DNA of 64,000 nt, taken from contig NZ_CP056032.1 in the NCBI RefSeq assembly GCF_013375035.1, positions 5,082,001 to 5,146,000 of the forward strand, in the 5' to 3' direction. The translations under genes were made by a program, and so were the position numbers. Numbering within the stretch: the first letter of the stretch is position 1; each line of letters starts with the position of its first letter. Below the pieces are notes generated by a model that saw only the letters and a program-made list of their open reading frames with translations, did no database searches and was not told the DNA's origin. The DNA is from Spirosoma sp. KUDC1026 (GTDB taxonomy: Bacteria > Bacteroidota > Bacteroidia > Cytophagales > Spirosomataceae). This document shows positions 44,022 to 52,829 of the stretch, in pieces.

Positions 44022-45035
44022 GTGGCAATACACCGCGTAAATACTTTATTAAAGCTCCTCTTTATGATCCTGTGCTGCCACTCCATGAGCAGCGCTCAGG
44101 TAACCGACTCACTACTCAGTAAGGCAAGGCAACAAGGACAGGGGCGGCTCTTACCTGTAGAAAACAAGTATCAGCTTTGGGTAGAAGAAGCCGGCACCGG
44201 CGACACGGATTTACTCATTTTGCCCGGCGGACCCGGTGATAGCCATAAGGGATACGTACCTTTTCTTCATAACCTGGCTGAGCGGGGTGTTCGCGTCCAT
44301 ATTCTGAACATGGTCGATTGTGGCTTATCAGATCGAACGCAAGACTCGAACTACTGGAATCTAGCAAATTACATCCGGGATATAGACAGCGTCTGTAAGC
44401 AGCTAGGTTTAAAAAAATTTTACCTGTTAGGCCATTCGTTTGGTGGCCTGATTGCCCTGGAATACGCTAAGCAGCATCCAACCGCGTTACAGGGTGTTAT
44501 TGTATCCAACATGACGGATAGCTGGTCTGGTTTAATCCAAAATGCAGGCGACTGTCTGGACAGCTTACTATCGCATAACTCTGAAGGTCAACAGATTACT
44601 CAACAAATGCAGTCGATTGACAGTACGTCAGCCATATTTCGTCAACTGGCGAATCGATACGATAGCTTATCCGGACAGTTGTTTAATCAATTCACTAACC
44701 TAGCCAAATCGGACGTAACCCCAGCGCTGCAACCGCTCTACTCCTCACCGGATACACTGATCGGAAAAAACCTAGACGTGTACCGCTACTTTTGGCAGTC
44801 GCAGGAAATCAATGATTGGGATTTCAGGCCATTCTTAAGCCAGCTCCAGTTACCTGTTTTAGTAATGGGTAGCGGTCGGGATCACGCTCTTACGGCTACA
44901 GACATGACTCGCATGAAGGCAAGTTTACCGAATGCCACTTTAGCTTTTTATCCGCAAGCAGGTCACGTCCCATTTTGGACGGAGGACGACCGTTACTTCC
45001 AGCCGCTGTTGACCTTTCTAAAGACCAAGAGGTAA
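44022..45035 (+). CDS. Exported alpha/beta hydrolase (proline iminopeptidase-like)
   Basis: A 337-residue hydrolase with a signal peptide (NTLLKLLFMILCCHSMSSAQ) from GTG 44022. Motifs: oxyanion region LILPGGPGDSH (related to HGGPG of prolyl iminopeptidases), nucleophile GHSFGG, acid in VMGSGRDHALT, and His in PQAGHVPFWT. The triad is complete. Likely a periplasmic esterase or peptidase; substrate unknown. Single gene, convergent with the sensor kinase. Confidence 0.85.
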   Translation: MAIHRVNTLLKLLFMILCCHSMSSAQVTDSLLSKARQQGQGRLLPVENKYQLWVEEAGTGDTDLLILPGGPGDSHKGYVPFLHNLAERGVRVHILNMVDCGLSDRTQDSNYWNLANYIRDIDSVCKQLGLKKFYLLGHSFGGLIALEYAKQHPTALQGVIVSNMTDSWSGLIQNAGDCLDSLLSHNSEGQQITQQMQSIDSTSAIFRQLANRYDSLSGQLFNQFTNLAKSDVTPALQPLYSSPDTLIGKNLDVYRYFWQSQEINDWDFRPFLSQLQLPVLVMGSGRDHALTATDMTRMKASLPNATLAFYPQAGHVPFWTEDDRYFQPLLTFLKTKR

Positions 45036-45100
45036 GTCAGTGCTTACCCATCGACGCACAGGCAATACGTTATACGTTTCCCGCAAACGAGTCTGCTCGA

Positions 45101-46468
45101 TCAGGCAGTTTGGTTGTAACGCGGCAATATCATGGTAACGGTAGTTCCCTGGTCGACGCTGGATGCAATCTGTAAACTTCCCTGGTGTAACTCTACGATT
45201 TTCTGCGTAACGGCCAGGCCGATGCCATAACCGGGGACACTACCTACGTTTTTCCCCCGGTACAACGGAGTCAGGATATGGGCAACGTCCGTTTCGGCAA
45301 TGCCCACTCCCTTATCAGTTACGACTACGGTAATCTGGTCATTCCTTGCTTCCAAAAGCACGGAAACCGCATCGTCGGAATACTTACAGGCGTTGTCGAG
45401 TACGTTCAGAAACGCCGTTATCAGCAGCATCATGTTCCCTTTTATCGTAAATGCCTCTTCTTCAGTTGTCACGAATTGAAGCGGCAGGTTACGACCCGGA
45501 TATTTTGACTGAATCTGCCCAAGGGCCGTCAACAAACAATCGTCAACCTGCGTGCTGGTCAGCGTGAGGGTACTGCCTGTAACCTTGGCGAGGCCCAGTA
45601 ACCCATTTGTCAGAGCAATCACCCGCTTCAGTTCGTCGACGGCGATCTCCATACTGTCACGCCAGTCGGCTGGATTTTGATCATACCGAAGAGAGGTTTC
45701 CAGCGTTCCCAGAACGTTGGTCAGTGGCGTACGTAACTCGTGAGACGCATGAGACACAAAACTGCGCTGAGACACAAACGCATCCTCCAGTCGAAACAGC
45801 ATCTGGTTGAAGGTCATAGCCAGCTGGGCAATTTCGTCGCGTCGGTTTCGCTCGTCGACACGCTTATCCAGCCGAGTGGCCGTAATTTGCTCGACTTCGT
45901 CCACAATCTGCGAAATAGGCTTCAGCACCCGTCCGGAAAAATACCAGCCAGCCAGTACAATCAAGGCAAACCCAAGCAGGTTAGCGAGCAGCAGAATCTG
46001 CTGCAGTGTCCCCAGTTTGGCAAAACCAATCCGGTCGTAGCCTGAGGCAAAAATATAGAACCGCTGACCCCGATCCTGAAACAACAGCATGATCGATTCG
46101 AGATGACCATTTTTGAATTCAACCAGTGAATTACTGGTTACCAGGTTCTCGATCTTCTCTTTGTAATAATCGCTGTCCTTCAGCGTGCGATTGGTAAAGA
46201 CCAGGTTATGCCGACTATCGTAAATACTGATCTGCTCCTCCACGATAGACAGCAGGTCGGTACGGACCATGTTCTTGAAGAAATCGTCGTGCAGGTGCCG
46301 ACGGGAGATCAGCACTCGCCCGGTAACCCGGGCTTTAGCTTCCAGCCGACTGTAAAATTCCTCCTGCCGGTAGAGTGAATAAAAATACCACACCAGCAGC
46401 GACAGCGTGACCTGGATAGCCATAGCCAGCAGGGTGAAGATAATCGTCAGGCGATTGCGAATAAGCAT
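45101..46468 (-). CDS. Membrane sensor histidine kinase
   Basis: A 455-residue two-component sensor. Helix 1 (LTIIFTLLAMAIQVTLSLLVW), a periplasmic domain to about residue 150, helix 2 (QQILLLANLLGFALIVLAGWYFSG), HAMP (RVLKPISQIVDEVEQITATRLDKRV), HisKA with phospho-His in SHASHELRTPLTNVLG, and HATPase with NALDNACKYS-like FLNVLDNACKYSDD, DKGVGI and GYGIGLAVTQKI. The cognate regulator is 53 nt upstream. Signal unknown; the neighbouring RND operon is a possible target. Confidence 0.93.
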   Translation of the reverse strand: MLIRNRLTIIFTLLAMAIQVTLSLLVWYFYSLYRQEEFYSRLEAKARVTGRVLISRRHLHDDFFKNMVRTDLLSIVEEQISIYDSRHNLVFTNRTLKDSDYYKEKIENLVTSNSLVEFKNGHLESIMLLFQDRGQRFYIFASGYDRIGFAKLGTLQQILLLANLLGFALIVLAGWYFSGRVLKPISQIVDEVEQITATRLDKRVDERNRRDEIAQLAMTFNQMLFRLEDAFVSQRSFVSHASHELRTPLTNVLGTLETSLRYDQNPADWRDSMEIAVDELKRVIALTNGLLGLAKVTGSTLTLTSTQVDDCLLTALGQIQSKYPGRNLPLQFVTTEEEAFTIKGNMMLLITAFLNVLDNACKYSDDAVSVLLEARNDQITVVVTDKGVGIAETDVAHILTPLYRGKNVGSVPGYGIGLAVTQKIVELHQGSLQIASSVDQGTTVTMILPRYNQTA

Positions 46469-46521
46469 GGAAACAGCAAGTAGCGGCCTTTGGTACGCGT
46501 TACAATCCGCCGAGGAAACGA

Positions 46522-47193
46522 CTAATCTTCGCGCAGGACGTACCCCATACCGACAATGGTATGCAGCAGTTTCGGCGAAAAATCCTTGTCGATTTTCTTA
46601 CGCAGGTAACTGATATACACGTCAATAATATTCGTGTTGTTATCAAAATTCAGACTCCAGACCCGTTCACCGATGTCTACCCGCGAAATGATTTTACCCT
46701 TATTCAGCATCAGGTATTCAATCAGAGCGTATTCGCGGGTTGTCAGGTCGATCCGTTTGCCGGCCCGCGTTACAGTCTTCGCATCCAGATTCAGTTCCAG
46801 ATCAGCCAGTTGAAGCACCTGTTTCGGCCGGGAACCGTTTCGGCGCGTCAGCGCCCTGAGCCGTAGTAGCAGTTCCTGAAACTCGAAGGGTTTTGCCAGG
46901 TAGTCGTCGGCCCCCGCGTTGAAGCCATCCGATTTGTCGGCCAGACTATCCAGGGCGGTCAGCATCAGCACCGGTACCGCTTCGTTCTCCTCCCGGATCA
47001 GCCGACACAGCTCAAAGCCATTGATGTGCGGCAGATTAACATCCAGGATGATGATGTCGTAGCTATTTTGACGAAACAGCGACAGGCCGGTACGTCCATC
47101 AAAAGCGACGTCGACTTCATAACCTTCTGCCGATATGCCCTTGCGAATAAAGGATGCCAACCGCTCTTCGTCTTCAACCAAAAGGACTTTCAT
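46522..47193 (-). CDS. OmpR-family response regulator
   Basis: A 223-residue regulator: receiver domain with acidic pair (VEDEE), phospho-acceptor in IIILDVNLPHING (Asp about residue 51), MLTALD and Lys in DDYLAKPFEF; then a winged helix (LDAKTVTRAGKRIDLTTREYALIEYLM...NIIDVYISYLRKKID). It forms a two-component system with the kinase gene downstream. A perfect -7 box lies about 62 nt upstream. Confidence 0.95.
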   Translation of the reverse strand: MKVLLVEDEERLASFIRKGISAEGYEVDVAFDGRTGLSLFRQNSYDIIILDVNLPHINGFELCRLIREENEAVPVLMLTALDSLADKSDGFNAGADDYLAKPFEFQELLLRLRALTRRNGSRPKQVLQLADLELNLDAKTVTRAGKRIDLTTREYALIEYLMLNKGKIISRVDIGERVWSLNFDNNTNIIDVYISYLRKKIDKDFSPKLLHTIVGMGYVLRED

Positions 47194-47254
47194 GAAATCT
47201 GTAAATTGATCGGGGCCTGCTGCCGGCCTTTGTGTTCGTCCTCGACTCGTCAGG

Positions 47255-47262
47255 CAAAGATA
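47255..47262 (-). promoter_or_regulatory. -7 promoter box of the two-component operon
   Basis: TATCTTTG on the minus strand, exact TAnnTTTG, 62 nt before the response-regulator ATG. The rest of 47194-47476 shows no gene that I can support. Confidence 0.5.
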
Positions 47263-47476
47263 CTCAAGATTTGTTTTCCGGCCGGGCCGGTGTTCCTCTC
47301 AGCACGCTGCCCCCGGATCGGGCAGCAGTTCAGCTACGTGTATCGGTATGCTACGTATCGGGTTCGCTCCCCACTGCCTACGCAAAGAGCGCTGGCCGAG
47401 TCAGGTACCAGACGGCTTAAACAGACTTGCCCGGCAATCAAGAAAGGCCGTATTTAATAGCATAGAGGCACAACGT

Positions 47477-48148
47477 ATGATTGTAACCAGCAGCAGCGAC
47501 ATGTTTATCCGGTTTCGGCAGGAGCTACACCGCTACCCGGACGTATCGGGTCAGGAAGTAGAGACCCAGCAACGGATTAAAACATTTGTCCAGCAATTTA
47601 ATCCCGTTTTTATCCGCGAAGTCGGTGGTACGGGGTTGCTACTGCAGTACGGCACGGATACGACGGGGCCGGTTACACTGATCCGGGCCGACACGGATGC
47701 GCTACCCATTCAGGAGGTCAATACGTTCGGCCATCAATCGACAAAGCCCGGTGTTTCACACAAGTGCGGCCACGATGGGCACACCACTATCCTGGCCCGT
47801 GTTGCCTCACTACTGACCGGGAAACCCCTCAAGGGCCGGGTTTATCTACTGTTCCAGCCCGCCGAAGAAACCGGACAGGGCGCCCAAGCCGTTCTGAATG
47901 ATCCGCTGTTTGATATTATTCCCCCTGATCAGGTCACGCCAGACCGGGTCACGCCAGACCGAATCTTTCCTGACCGGGTCACGCCTGACCGGGTCTTTGC
48001 GCTTCACAACCTGCCGGGGTTCGAGCAGGGGGTTATCGTTTGCAAACCGGGACCATTTACGGCGTCGGTGTTGAGTATGATTGTAACGTTTACGGGCAAG
48101 GGGTGGGCTGCATTTCTTCTAAGCGGCCTTCTCGTCCAGATTGGTTAG
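47477..48148 (+). pseudogene. Truncated M20 amidohydrolase
   Basis: The first half of a hippurate hydrolase/aminoacylase-type M20 peptidase (223 residues; the family is near 390). FRQELHRYPDVSGQE, ADTDALPIQE, HKCGHDGHTT (metal Cys and His), FQPAEETGQGA (Glu pair) and FALHNLPGF are intact. After VTFTGK the family sequence is lost and an unrelated tail (GWAAFLLSGLLVQIG) reaches a stop, so most of the dimerisation domain and the last metal ligand are missing. It also has a 15-bp tandem repeat. ATG 47477 chosen from the family N-terminus. Probably inactive. Confidence 0.75.
47924..47998 (+). repeat. 15-bp tandem repeat inside the truncated amidohydrolase
   Basis: Five consecutive 15-bp units related to CCTGACCGGGTCACG encode P-D-Q-V-T, P-D-R-V-T, P-D-R-I-F, P-D-R-V-T, P-D-R-V-F. 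The family normally has one P-x-R-V-F before ALHN, so about 60 bp have been added by in-frame duplication. Confidence 0.9.
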
Positions 48149-48291
48149 TCGGTTAAAATCAGGAATCTGTCGGTGTTCCCTCCGTTTTTATCTATTCCAT
48201 TTTTTCTGGTTACAAAATGGTTGTTGCTTTAAGGAACAGCCCGGCCATCGAGCCGTACGAACCAGTTCCTAAGCAGCTTATTATCCTTTTT

Positions 48292-49266
48292 ATGACTACC
48301 CGACGTCGATTTATTCATCAGGTCAGCGCTCTAACGCTGGGCGGTCTTGCCTTGCCTCAGTTCATTAACGCAGAGGGCCTTTTACCGACAGCTACGTACC
48401 CGATTGGCATTCAGTTGTTCACGCTGTTTGGAGCCATGAACGAAGACCCCAAAGAAACCCTTCGAAAAGTTGCCGCTGCGGGCTACAAGGAAGTGGAATC
48501 CGCTTTTAGTCTGCGACCCGGCCAGAACTATTACGGTTACTCGGCCAAGGAATTTAAGGCGCTGGTTGAAGACCTGGGCATGAAATGGCGGGCCCACCAC
48601 GCTATGGGTGCGCCGTTCCGTCCCCGCCCGGCCGCCACTCCACCAGCGGGAGGACCACCGGCCGGCGCTGGACAGCAACCAGCCCGTCCGGCTATGGATT
48701 TCTCTAAAATGCCGCCTATGCTTAGTCTCCGCGATAACTATCAGCAGTTAGTCGATCAGGCGGCCGAGGGGGGACTCTCCTATCTGGTCTGCGCCAGCAC
48801 GCCCGTCGCCACGATGGACGAGATCAAAAAATCCATCGAGGTATTCCAGAAAACCGGCGAAGCCTGCAAGAAGGCAGGTATTGGTTTTGCGTACCACAAC
48901 CACGCAACCGAATTTGATGCAGTAGAAGGGAGTACCAAAACACCGTATGAACTGATTCTGTCGCAAACCGATAAGGACCTGGTCAAGATGGAGCTAGACC
49001 TGGCCTGGGCCGTCAAGGCCGGAAAAGATCCCGTTGCCCTGTTTAAGGAGCAACCGGGCCGATTCCCGCTCTGGCACATCAAAGACATCAAGGACGATAG
49101 AAAGACCATTACCGAAGTAGGTAACGGTATCGTCAATTTTAAACAGGCATTTGCGGCCGCGAAAACGGCGGGGCTGACATACTTCTTTGTTGAACAGGAC
49201 ATGGCTGCGGACCCCATCGCCAGCATCACAACGAGCTACAATAACCTGAAAAAAATTCTGGCCTGA
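48292..49266 (+). CDS. Exported sugar phosphate isomerase/epimerase-like TIM barrel
   Basis: A 324-residue AP-endonuclease-2-type TIM barrel with a twin-arginine signal (TTRRRFIHQVSALTLGGLAL) from ATG 48292. Domain hallmarks: GIQLFTLFGAMNEDPKETLRKVAAAGYKEVE, metal-site residues in AYHNHATEFD and MELDLAWAVKAG, LWHIKDIK, and a closing YFFVEQDM. An insertion of Pro/Gly/Ala-rich sequence (about residues 105-130) is unusual. The PQQ-type dehydrogenase gene starts 7 nt later, so the two are almost certainly cotranscribed and probably act on the same sugar outside the cytoplasm. Confidence 0.85.
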   Translation: MTTRRRFIHQVSALTLGGLALPQFINAEGLLPTATYPIGIQLFTLFGAMNEDPKETLRKVAAAGYKEVESAFSLRPGQNYYGYSAKEFKALVEDLGMKWRAHHAMGAPFRPRPAATPPAGGPPAGAGQQPARPAMDFSKMPPMLSLRDNYQQLVDQAAEGGLSYLVCASTPVATMDEIKKSIEVFQKTGEACKKAGIGFAYHNHATEFDAVEGSTKTPYELILSQTDKDLVKMELDLAWAVKAGKDPVALFKEQPGRFPLWHIKDIKDDRKTITEVGNGIVNFKQAFAAAKTAGLTYFFVEQDMAADPIASITTSYNNLKKILA

Positions 49267-49273
49267 CACAACG

Positions 49274-52195
49274 ATGAAACCTAACAACTACGTATCTGAG
49301 AAGTGGCCTGCCCGCTGGCGGAATACGGCCTCTTTGGCAGCCTCTGCGCTGCTGCTCACCGGTTTAGCCTCGTTTATGGCGCAGGACGAATCCGGCAAAC
49401 CCGACGAAACCCGCTTTACGCCCGTTGTTGTGGCTGAAGATCTGGACGAACCCATGACGTTTGAGGTGACTAAAGACGGCACAGCTTACATCATTGAGCG
49501 CAAGGGAGGCCTCAAGAAATACGACCCAACGACCCAAACGGTTAACCTGATTGCCACTATCCCGGTCAATACCAAATATACATCCAAAGAAGGCAAGGTA
49601 TCGGAGGCCGAAGAGGGATTGATGGGGTTATCGCTCGATCCTGACTTTGAGCAGAACCACTGGATTTATCTCTACTCCGCCCATCCCACCGAGTCAAAAC
49701 ACATCCTGACCCGCTGGGAACTGCGCGACGACAAACTGGTCGAATCGTCGCAGAAAGTGGTACTGGAAGTACCCACTCAACGCGAAGTATGCTGCCATAC
49801 GGGGGGCGGTATGACGTGGGACCGGACCGGGAATCTGTACCTGACGGTTGGCAACAACACTGGCAACCAGCAGGCCGCGCAGACCGACGAGCGGGAAGGC
49901 CGTAGTAGCTGGGACGATCAGGGGCACGCGGGCAATACCAACGATCTACGCGGAAAAATTCTGCGTATTCATCCCGAAGCTAACGGTACGTATACGATTC
50001 CAGAAGGCAATCTCTTTCCCAAAGGCACGGACAAAACCCGGCCCGAAATCTATTCGATGGGCCACCGGAACCCCTGGCGCATCAGCATCGACAGCCAGAC
50101 GGGCTACCTGTACTGGGGCGAGGTGGGTCCCGACGCAACAAACGACTCAGAAATTGGTCCGCGGGGGTACGATGAGCTGAATCAGGGGCGTAAGCCTGGT
50201 AACTTCGGCTGGCCCTGGTTCGTGGGGAACCGGCAGGCATTTCCGGTCTACGACTATGCAGCCCAGAAGCCGCTGGCAAAAAAAGACCCGGACAAAACCA
50301 TTAATTCTTCGCCTAACAACACCGGTCTGACCGAGTTGCCACCCGTCGCGCCGTCGTTTATTTACTACCCGTACGGGGCGTCGGAGGAGTTTCCGCTGGT
50401 GGGCACCGGCTCGCGGTCGGCAACGGGTGGACCGATCTACCACCAGGCCGATTTTAAAGGTGCGAAACGTCCCTGGCCGGCGTATTACGAAGGCAAGTGG
50501 CTGGCGACTGATTTTTCCCGGGGCTGGATCATGTCTATTACGATGGATGCCGACGGTAACTATAAAAGCATGGAACGCATCCTCCCCAGCTACCATCCTG
50601 TTGAGCCGATTGATATGAAATTCGGTCCTGACGGCGACCTGTATGTGCTGGAATACGGTAGTAACTGGTTCCGCAAGAGCGACAACGCCCGGCTGGTACG
50701 TATCGAGTATAACGGCGGCAATCGTAAACCGCTGGTGCAGGCTTCGGCCAGCAGGCAGGGCGGGAACGTACCCCTGCAACTAACTCTTTCCGCCGATGGC
50801 AGCAAAGATTACGATGGTGACGCCCTAACCTACCAATGGAAAGTTACCTCCCCCGGTATGGCTCCTCGTACTCTGACGGGCATGAGTCCGTCTGTTACGT
50901 TTGACAAACCCGGCGTTTATTCGGCGCAATTAACCGTTACCGACTCGCACGGAGCGGCCAACAGCCAGTCAATCCGTATCATTGCCGGTAATGAAGCGCC
51001 AGCCGTAGCGCTCAACCTGAGCAGCAACCGAACGTTCTTCTTCCCGGATCAGCCCATTCAGTACGCGGTCAATGTTTCCGACAAGGAAGATGGTGGTCTG
51101 GCCGGCGCAACGGTGTCAACGGCTAAGGGCGTTCCCGGCAAGATCAGTCCGGCGCGGGTGGCGATGAGCATCAACTACACCTCAGAGGGTTTCGACTACG
51201 CCGAAGTGATGCAGGCGCAACGTAGCGTCGATGCATCCACGCAGTTTGCTGTCGCGCAGGCGCTTATCAACCAGAGCGACTGCAAAGTCTGTCACCAGAT
51301 TGCGACTAAATCAGTAGGACCAGCGTTCACGGCGGTAGCGGCAAAGTATCGGGGCAATACCAGCGCCGTTGATAAGCTGGTTACGAAAATTCGGCAGGGG
51401 GGCGTAGGTACCTGGGGCGACGTAGCGATGCCAGGGCATCCGGCCATGTCGGTGGCCGATGCGCAGACGCTGGTTCATTACATTCTCAACATTGACCAGA
51501 AAACCCTCAGCAGCCTTCCCCTGCAGGGAGATTATGTCGTTAAATTACCCGAAGGCGACAACGGCAAGGGCTCTGTACTGATCCGGGCGGCCTATACCGA
51601 CCGGGGTGGGCTTCAGAAAGCCGCCAAACCAGTTCCCTCGCAAACGTCGGAGCAGATGATTGTGTTGCGGAGTCCCCAGGTCAACGTAACAACTGCGCCC
51701 ATCAAACAGGGCGTCGATGTAAAAAGCGACCGGGCTGAAAAAATCATGGCCTACGCCAAAAGCTACCTGGGTTTCCGCCAGTTTGATCTGACCACGATCA
51801 AGCGGCTGCAACTGGATGCCACTGCCCAACGGCGGGAAGGCAGCGCGGGAGGCACCATTGAAGTCAGAATCGACTCGCCCACGGGGCCAATCATTGCCGA
51901 GAAAGTTATTGAACTGGCCCCTGAGGTTGACATGGCCAAACTGATGGCTCAGATGGAGTCCGGCAACAGTGCCAAGCCAGCCAGCACCAGCGCCAGCGCG
52001 GGCAGTGCACCGGGGGCGGCTGGCGGAAAAGCCCCCGCTCCGGCGAATCCCTTTGCTCGCCCACCGGTCTTCCTAACGCTGAAGCCGACCGAAGGTGTCC
52101 ATGATCTTTATTTCGTTTTCAAGAATGATCAGGCTAAAGCCATTCAGCCACTCATGTCGCTGGCGAACATCAAATTTTTGAACAGCGACAAGTAA
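49274..52195 (+). CDS. PQQ-type sugar dehydrogenase / PKD / cytochrome c fusion
   Basis: A 973-residue exported protein. After a signal-anchor (ASLAASALLLTGLASFMAQ) comes a six-bladed glucose/sorbosone dehydrogenase propeller: EEGLMGLSLDPDFEQNHWIYLYS, NTNDLRGKILRIHPE, SMGHRNPWRISID. Then a PKD domain (about residues 490-570), a cytochrome c domain with CKVCH (C670, C673, H674) and likely Met ligand in GDVAMPGHP, and a C-terminal carbohydrate-binding-like module after an Ala/Pro-rich linker. It would oxidise a sugar and pass electrons to its own heme, then to a periplasmic acceptor; maturation would need the Ccm system encoded at 19.6-25 kb. Confidence 0.88.
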   Translation: MKPNNYVSEKWPARWRNTASLAASALLLTGLASFMAQDESGKPDETRFTPVVVAEDLDEPMTFEVTKDGTAYIIERKGGLKKYDPTTQTVNLIATIPVNTKYTSKEGKVSEAEEGLMGLSLDPDFEQNHWIYLYSAHPTESKHILTRWELRDDKLVESSQKVVLEVPTQREVCCHTGGGMTWDRTGNLYLTVGNNTGNQQAAQTDEREGRSSWDDQGHAGNTNDLRGKILRIHPEANGTYTIPEGNLFPKGTDKTRPEIYSMGHRNPWRISIDSQTGYLYWGEVGPDATNDSEIGPRGYDELNQGRKPGNFGWPWFVGNRQAFPVYDYAAQKPLAKKDPDKTINSSPNNTGLTELPPVAPSFIYYPYGASEEFPLVGTGSRSATGGPIYHQADFKGAKRPWPAYYEGKWLATDFSRGWIMSITMDADGNYKSMERILPSYHPVEPIDMKFGPDGDLYVLEYGSNWFRKSDNARLVRIEYNGGNRKPLVQASASRQGGNVPLQLTLSADGSKDYDGDALTYQWKVTSPGMAPRTLTGMSPSVTFDKPGVYSAQLTVTDSHGAANSQSIRIIAGNEAPAVALNLSSNRTFFFPDQPIQYAVNVSDKEDGGLAGATVSTAKGVPGKISPARVAMSINYTSEGFDYAEVMQAQRSVDASTQFAVAQALINQSDCKVCHQIATKSVGPAFTAVAAKYRGNTSAVDKLVTKIRQGGVGTWGDVAMPGHPAMSVADAQTLVHYILNIDQKTLSSLPLQGDYVVKLPEGDNGKGSVLIRAAYTDRGGLQKAAKPVPSQTSEQMIVLRSPQVNVTTAPIKQGVDVKSDRAEKIMAYAKSYLGFRQFDLTTIKRLQLDATAQRREGSAGGTIEVRIDSPTGPIIAEKVIELAPEVDMAKLMAQMESGNSAKPASTSASAGSAPGAAGGKAPAPANPFARPPVFLTLKPTEGVHDLYFVFKNDQAKAIQPLMSLANIKFLNSDK

Positions 52196-52213
52196 GCTCG
52201 CTTGAGCTCTTTT

Positions 52214-52299
52214 TTGTCATTCCGACGAAGGATGAATCTTAATCTATCCTGACCTTCAACGAAGGAGAGCTTACGATTTCTGCTTCGTCGGAATAACAA
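52214..52299. repeat. 86-bp inverted-repeat element (REP/MITE-like)
   Basis: Ends TTGTCATTCCGACGAAG (52214-52230) and CTTCGTCGGAATAACAA (52283-52299) are inverted copies with one mismatch in 17. The interior is not coding. It lies just after a stop codon and before a separate terminator, as REP elements often do. Confidence 0.55.
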
Positions 52300-52311
52300 A
52301 TTGCACGATTA

Positions 52312-52353
52312 AAACAGGCCGGCCCGACGAACGTTCGTCGGGCCGGCCTGTTT
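52312..52353. terminator. Bidirectional terminator, 42-bp perfect palindrome
   Basis: Two 21-nt arms (AAACAGGCCGGCCCGACGAAC starts the left arm without its last base) meet at AACGTT with no extra loop. It lies between the converging dehydrogenase and VOC genes; the A and T runs at its edges suit termination both ways. Confidence 0.8.
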
Positions 52354-52373
52354 AGAAGTGTCAGTTCAGCGCT

Positions 52374-52775
52374 TTAGTGAACAGCCGATGGATCCATCCA
52401 CATGGTTTCCCAGAGGTGGCCATCCAGATCCTGAAAACCATGGCCGTACATAAATCCCTGGTCGATGGGTTCTTTGATGAGGGTAGCCCCGGCATCAACG
52501 GCCTTTTTAACCAGTTCATCGACAGCTTCCCGACTTTCGGCCGACAGACTCAGGATGACCTCCGTGCTTTTGGTGGCATCCGTAAGGTCCTTATTGGTGA
52601 ACGTTTTGAAAAAATCCTCAACCAGCAGCATTACGTAAATCGTGTCGCTGAGCACCATGCAGGTTGCGTTCTCATCCGTAAACTGCGCGTTGAAGGTGTA
52701 CCCAAGTTTGGTAAAAAACTCGACCGATCTGTTCAGGTCTTTAACGGGCAGGTTTACAAAGATCATCTTAGCCAT
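52374..52775 (-). CDS. VOC-superfamily (glyoxalase-like) protein
   Basis: A 133-residue protein of two beta-alpha-beta-beta-beta modules: MIFVNLPVKDLNRSVEFFTKLGY and TLIKEPIDQGFMYGHGFQDLDGHLWETMWMDP. It matches the PhnB/glyoxalase-like group, whose members are mostly of unknown substrate. It lies 54 nt downstream of the doxX gene in the same direction and is probably in its operon. Confidence 0.88.
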   Translation of the reverse strand: MAKMIFVNLPVKDLNRSVEFFTKLGYTFNAQFTDENATCMVLSDTIYVMLLVEDFFKTFTNKDLTDATKSTEVILSLSAESREAVDELVKKAVDAGATLIKEPIDQGFMYGHGFQDLDGHLWETMWMDPSAVH

Positions 52776-52829
52776 TTGTAAGTGTTGTTTAGAGGTTTGT
52801 TAACTCAAAAACAGTGATGGGTTTAGGAG

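Noticed and set aside
47924..47998. CRISPR-like array
   Set aside because: The 15-bp units are contiguous with no spacers and keep a protein frame.
52312..52353. Recombination or attachment site (42-bp palindrome)
   Set aside because: It lies between two converging stop codons with A and T edges, which fits a bidirectional terminator; no integrase is present.
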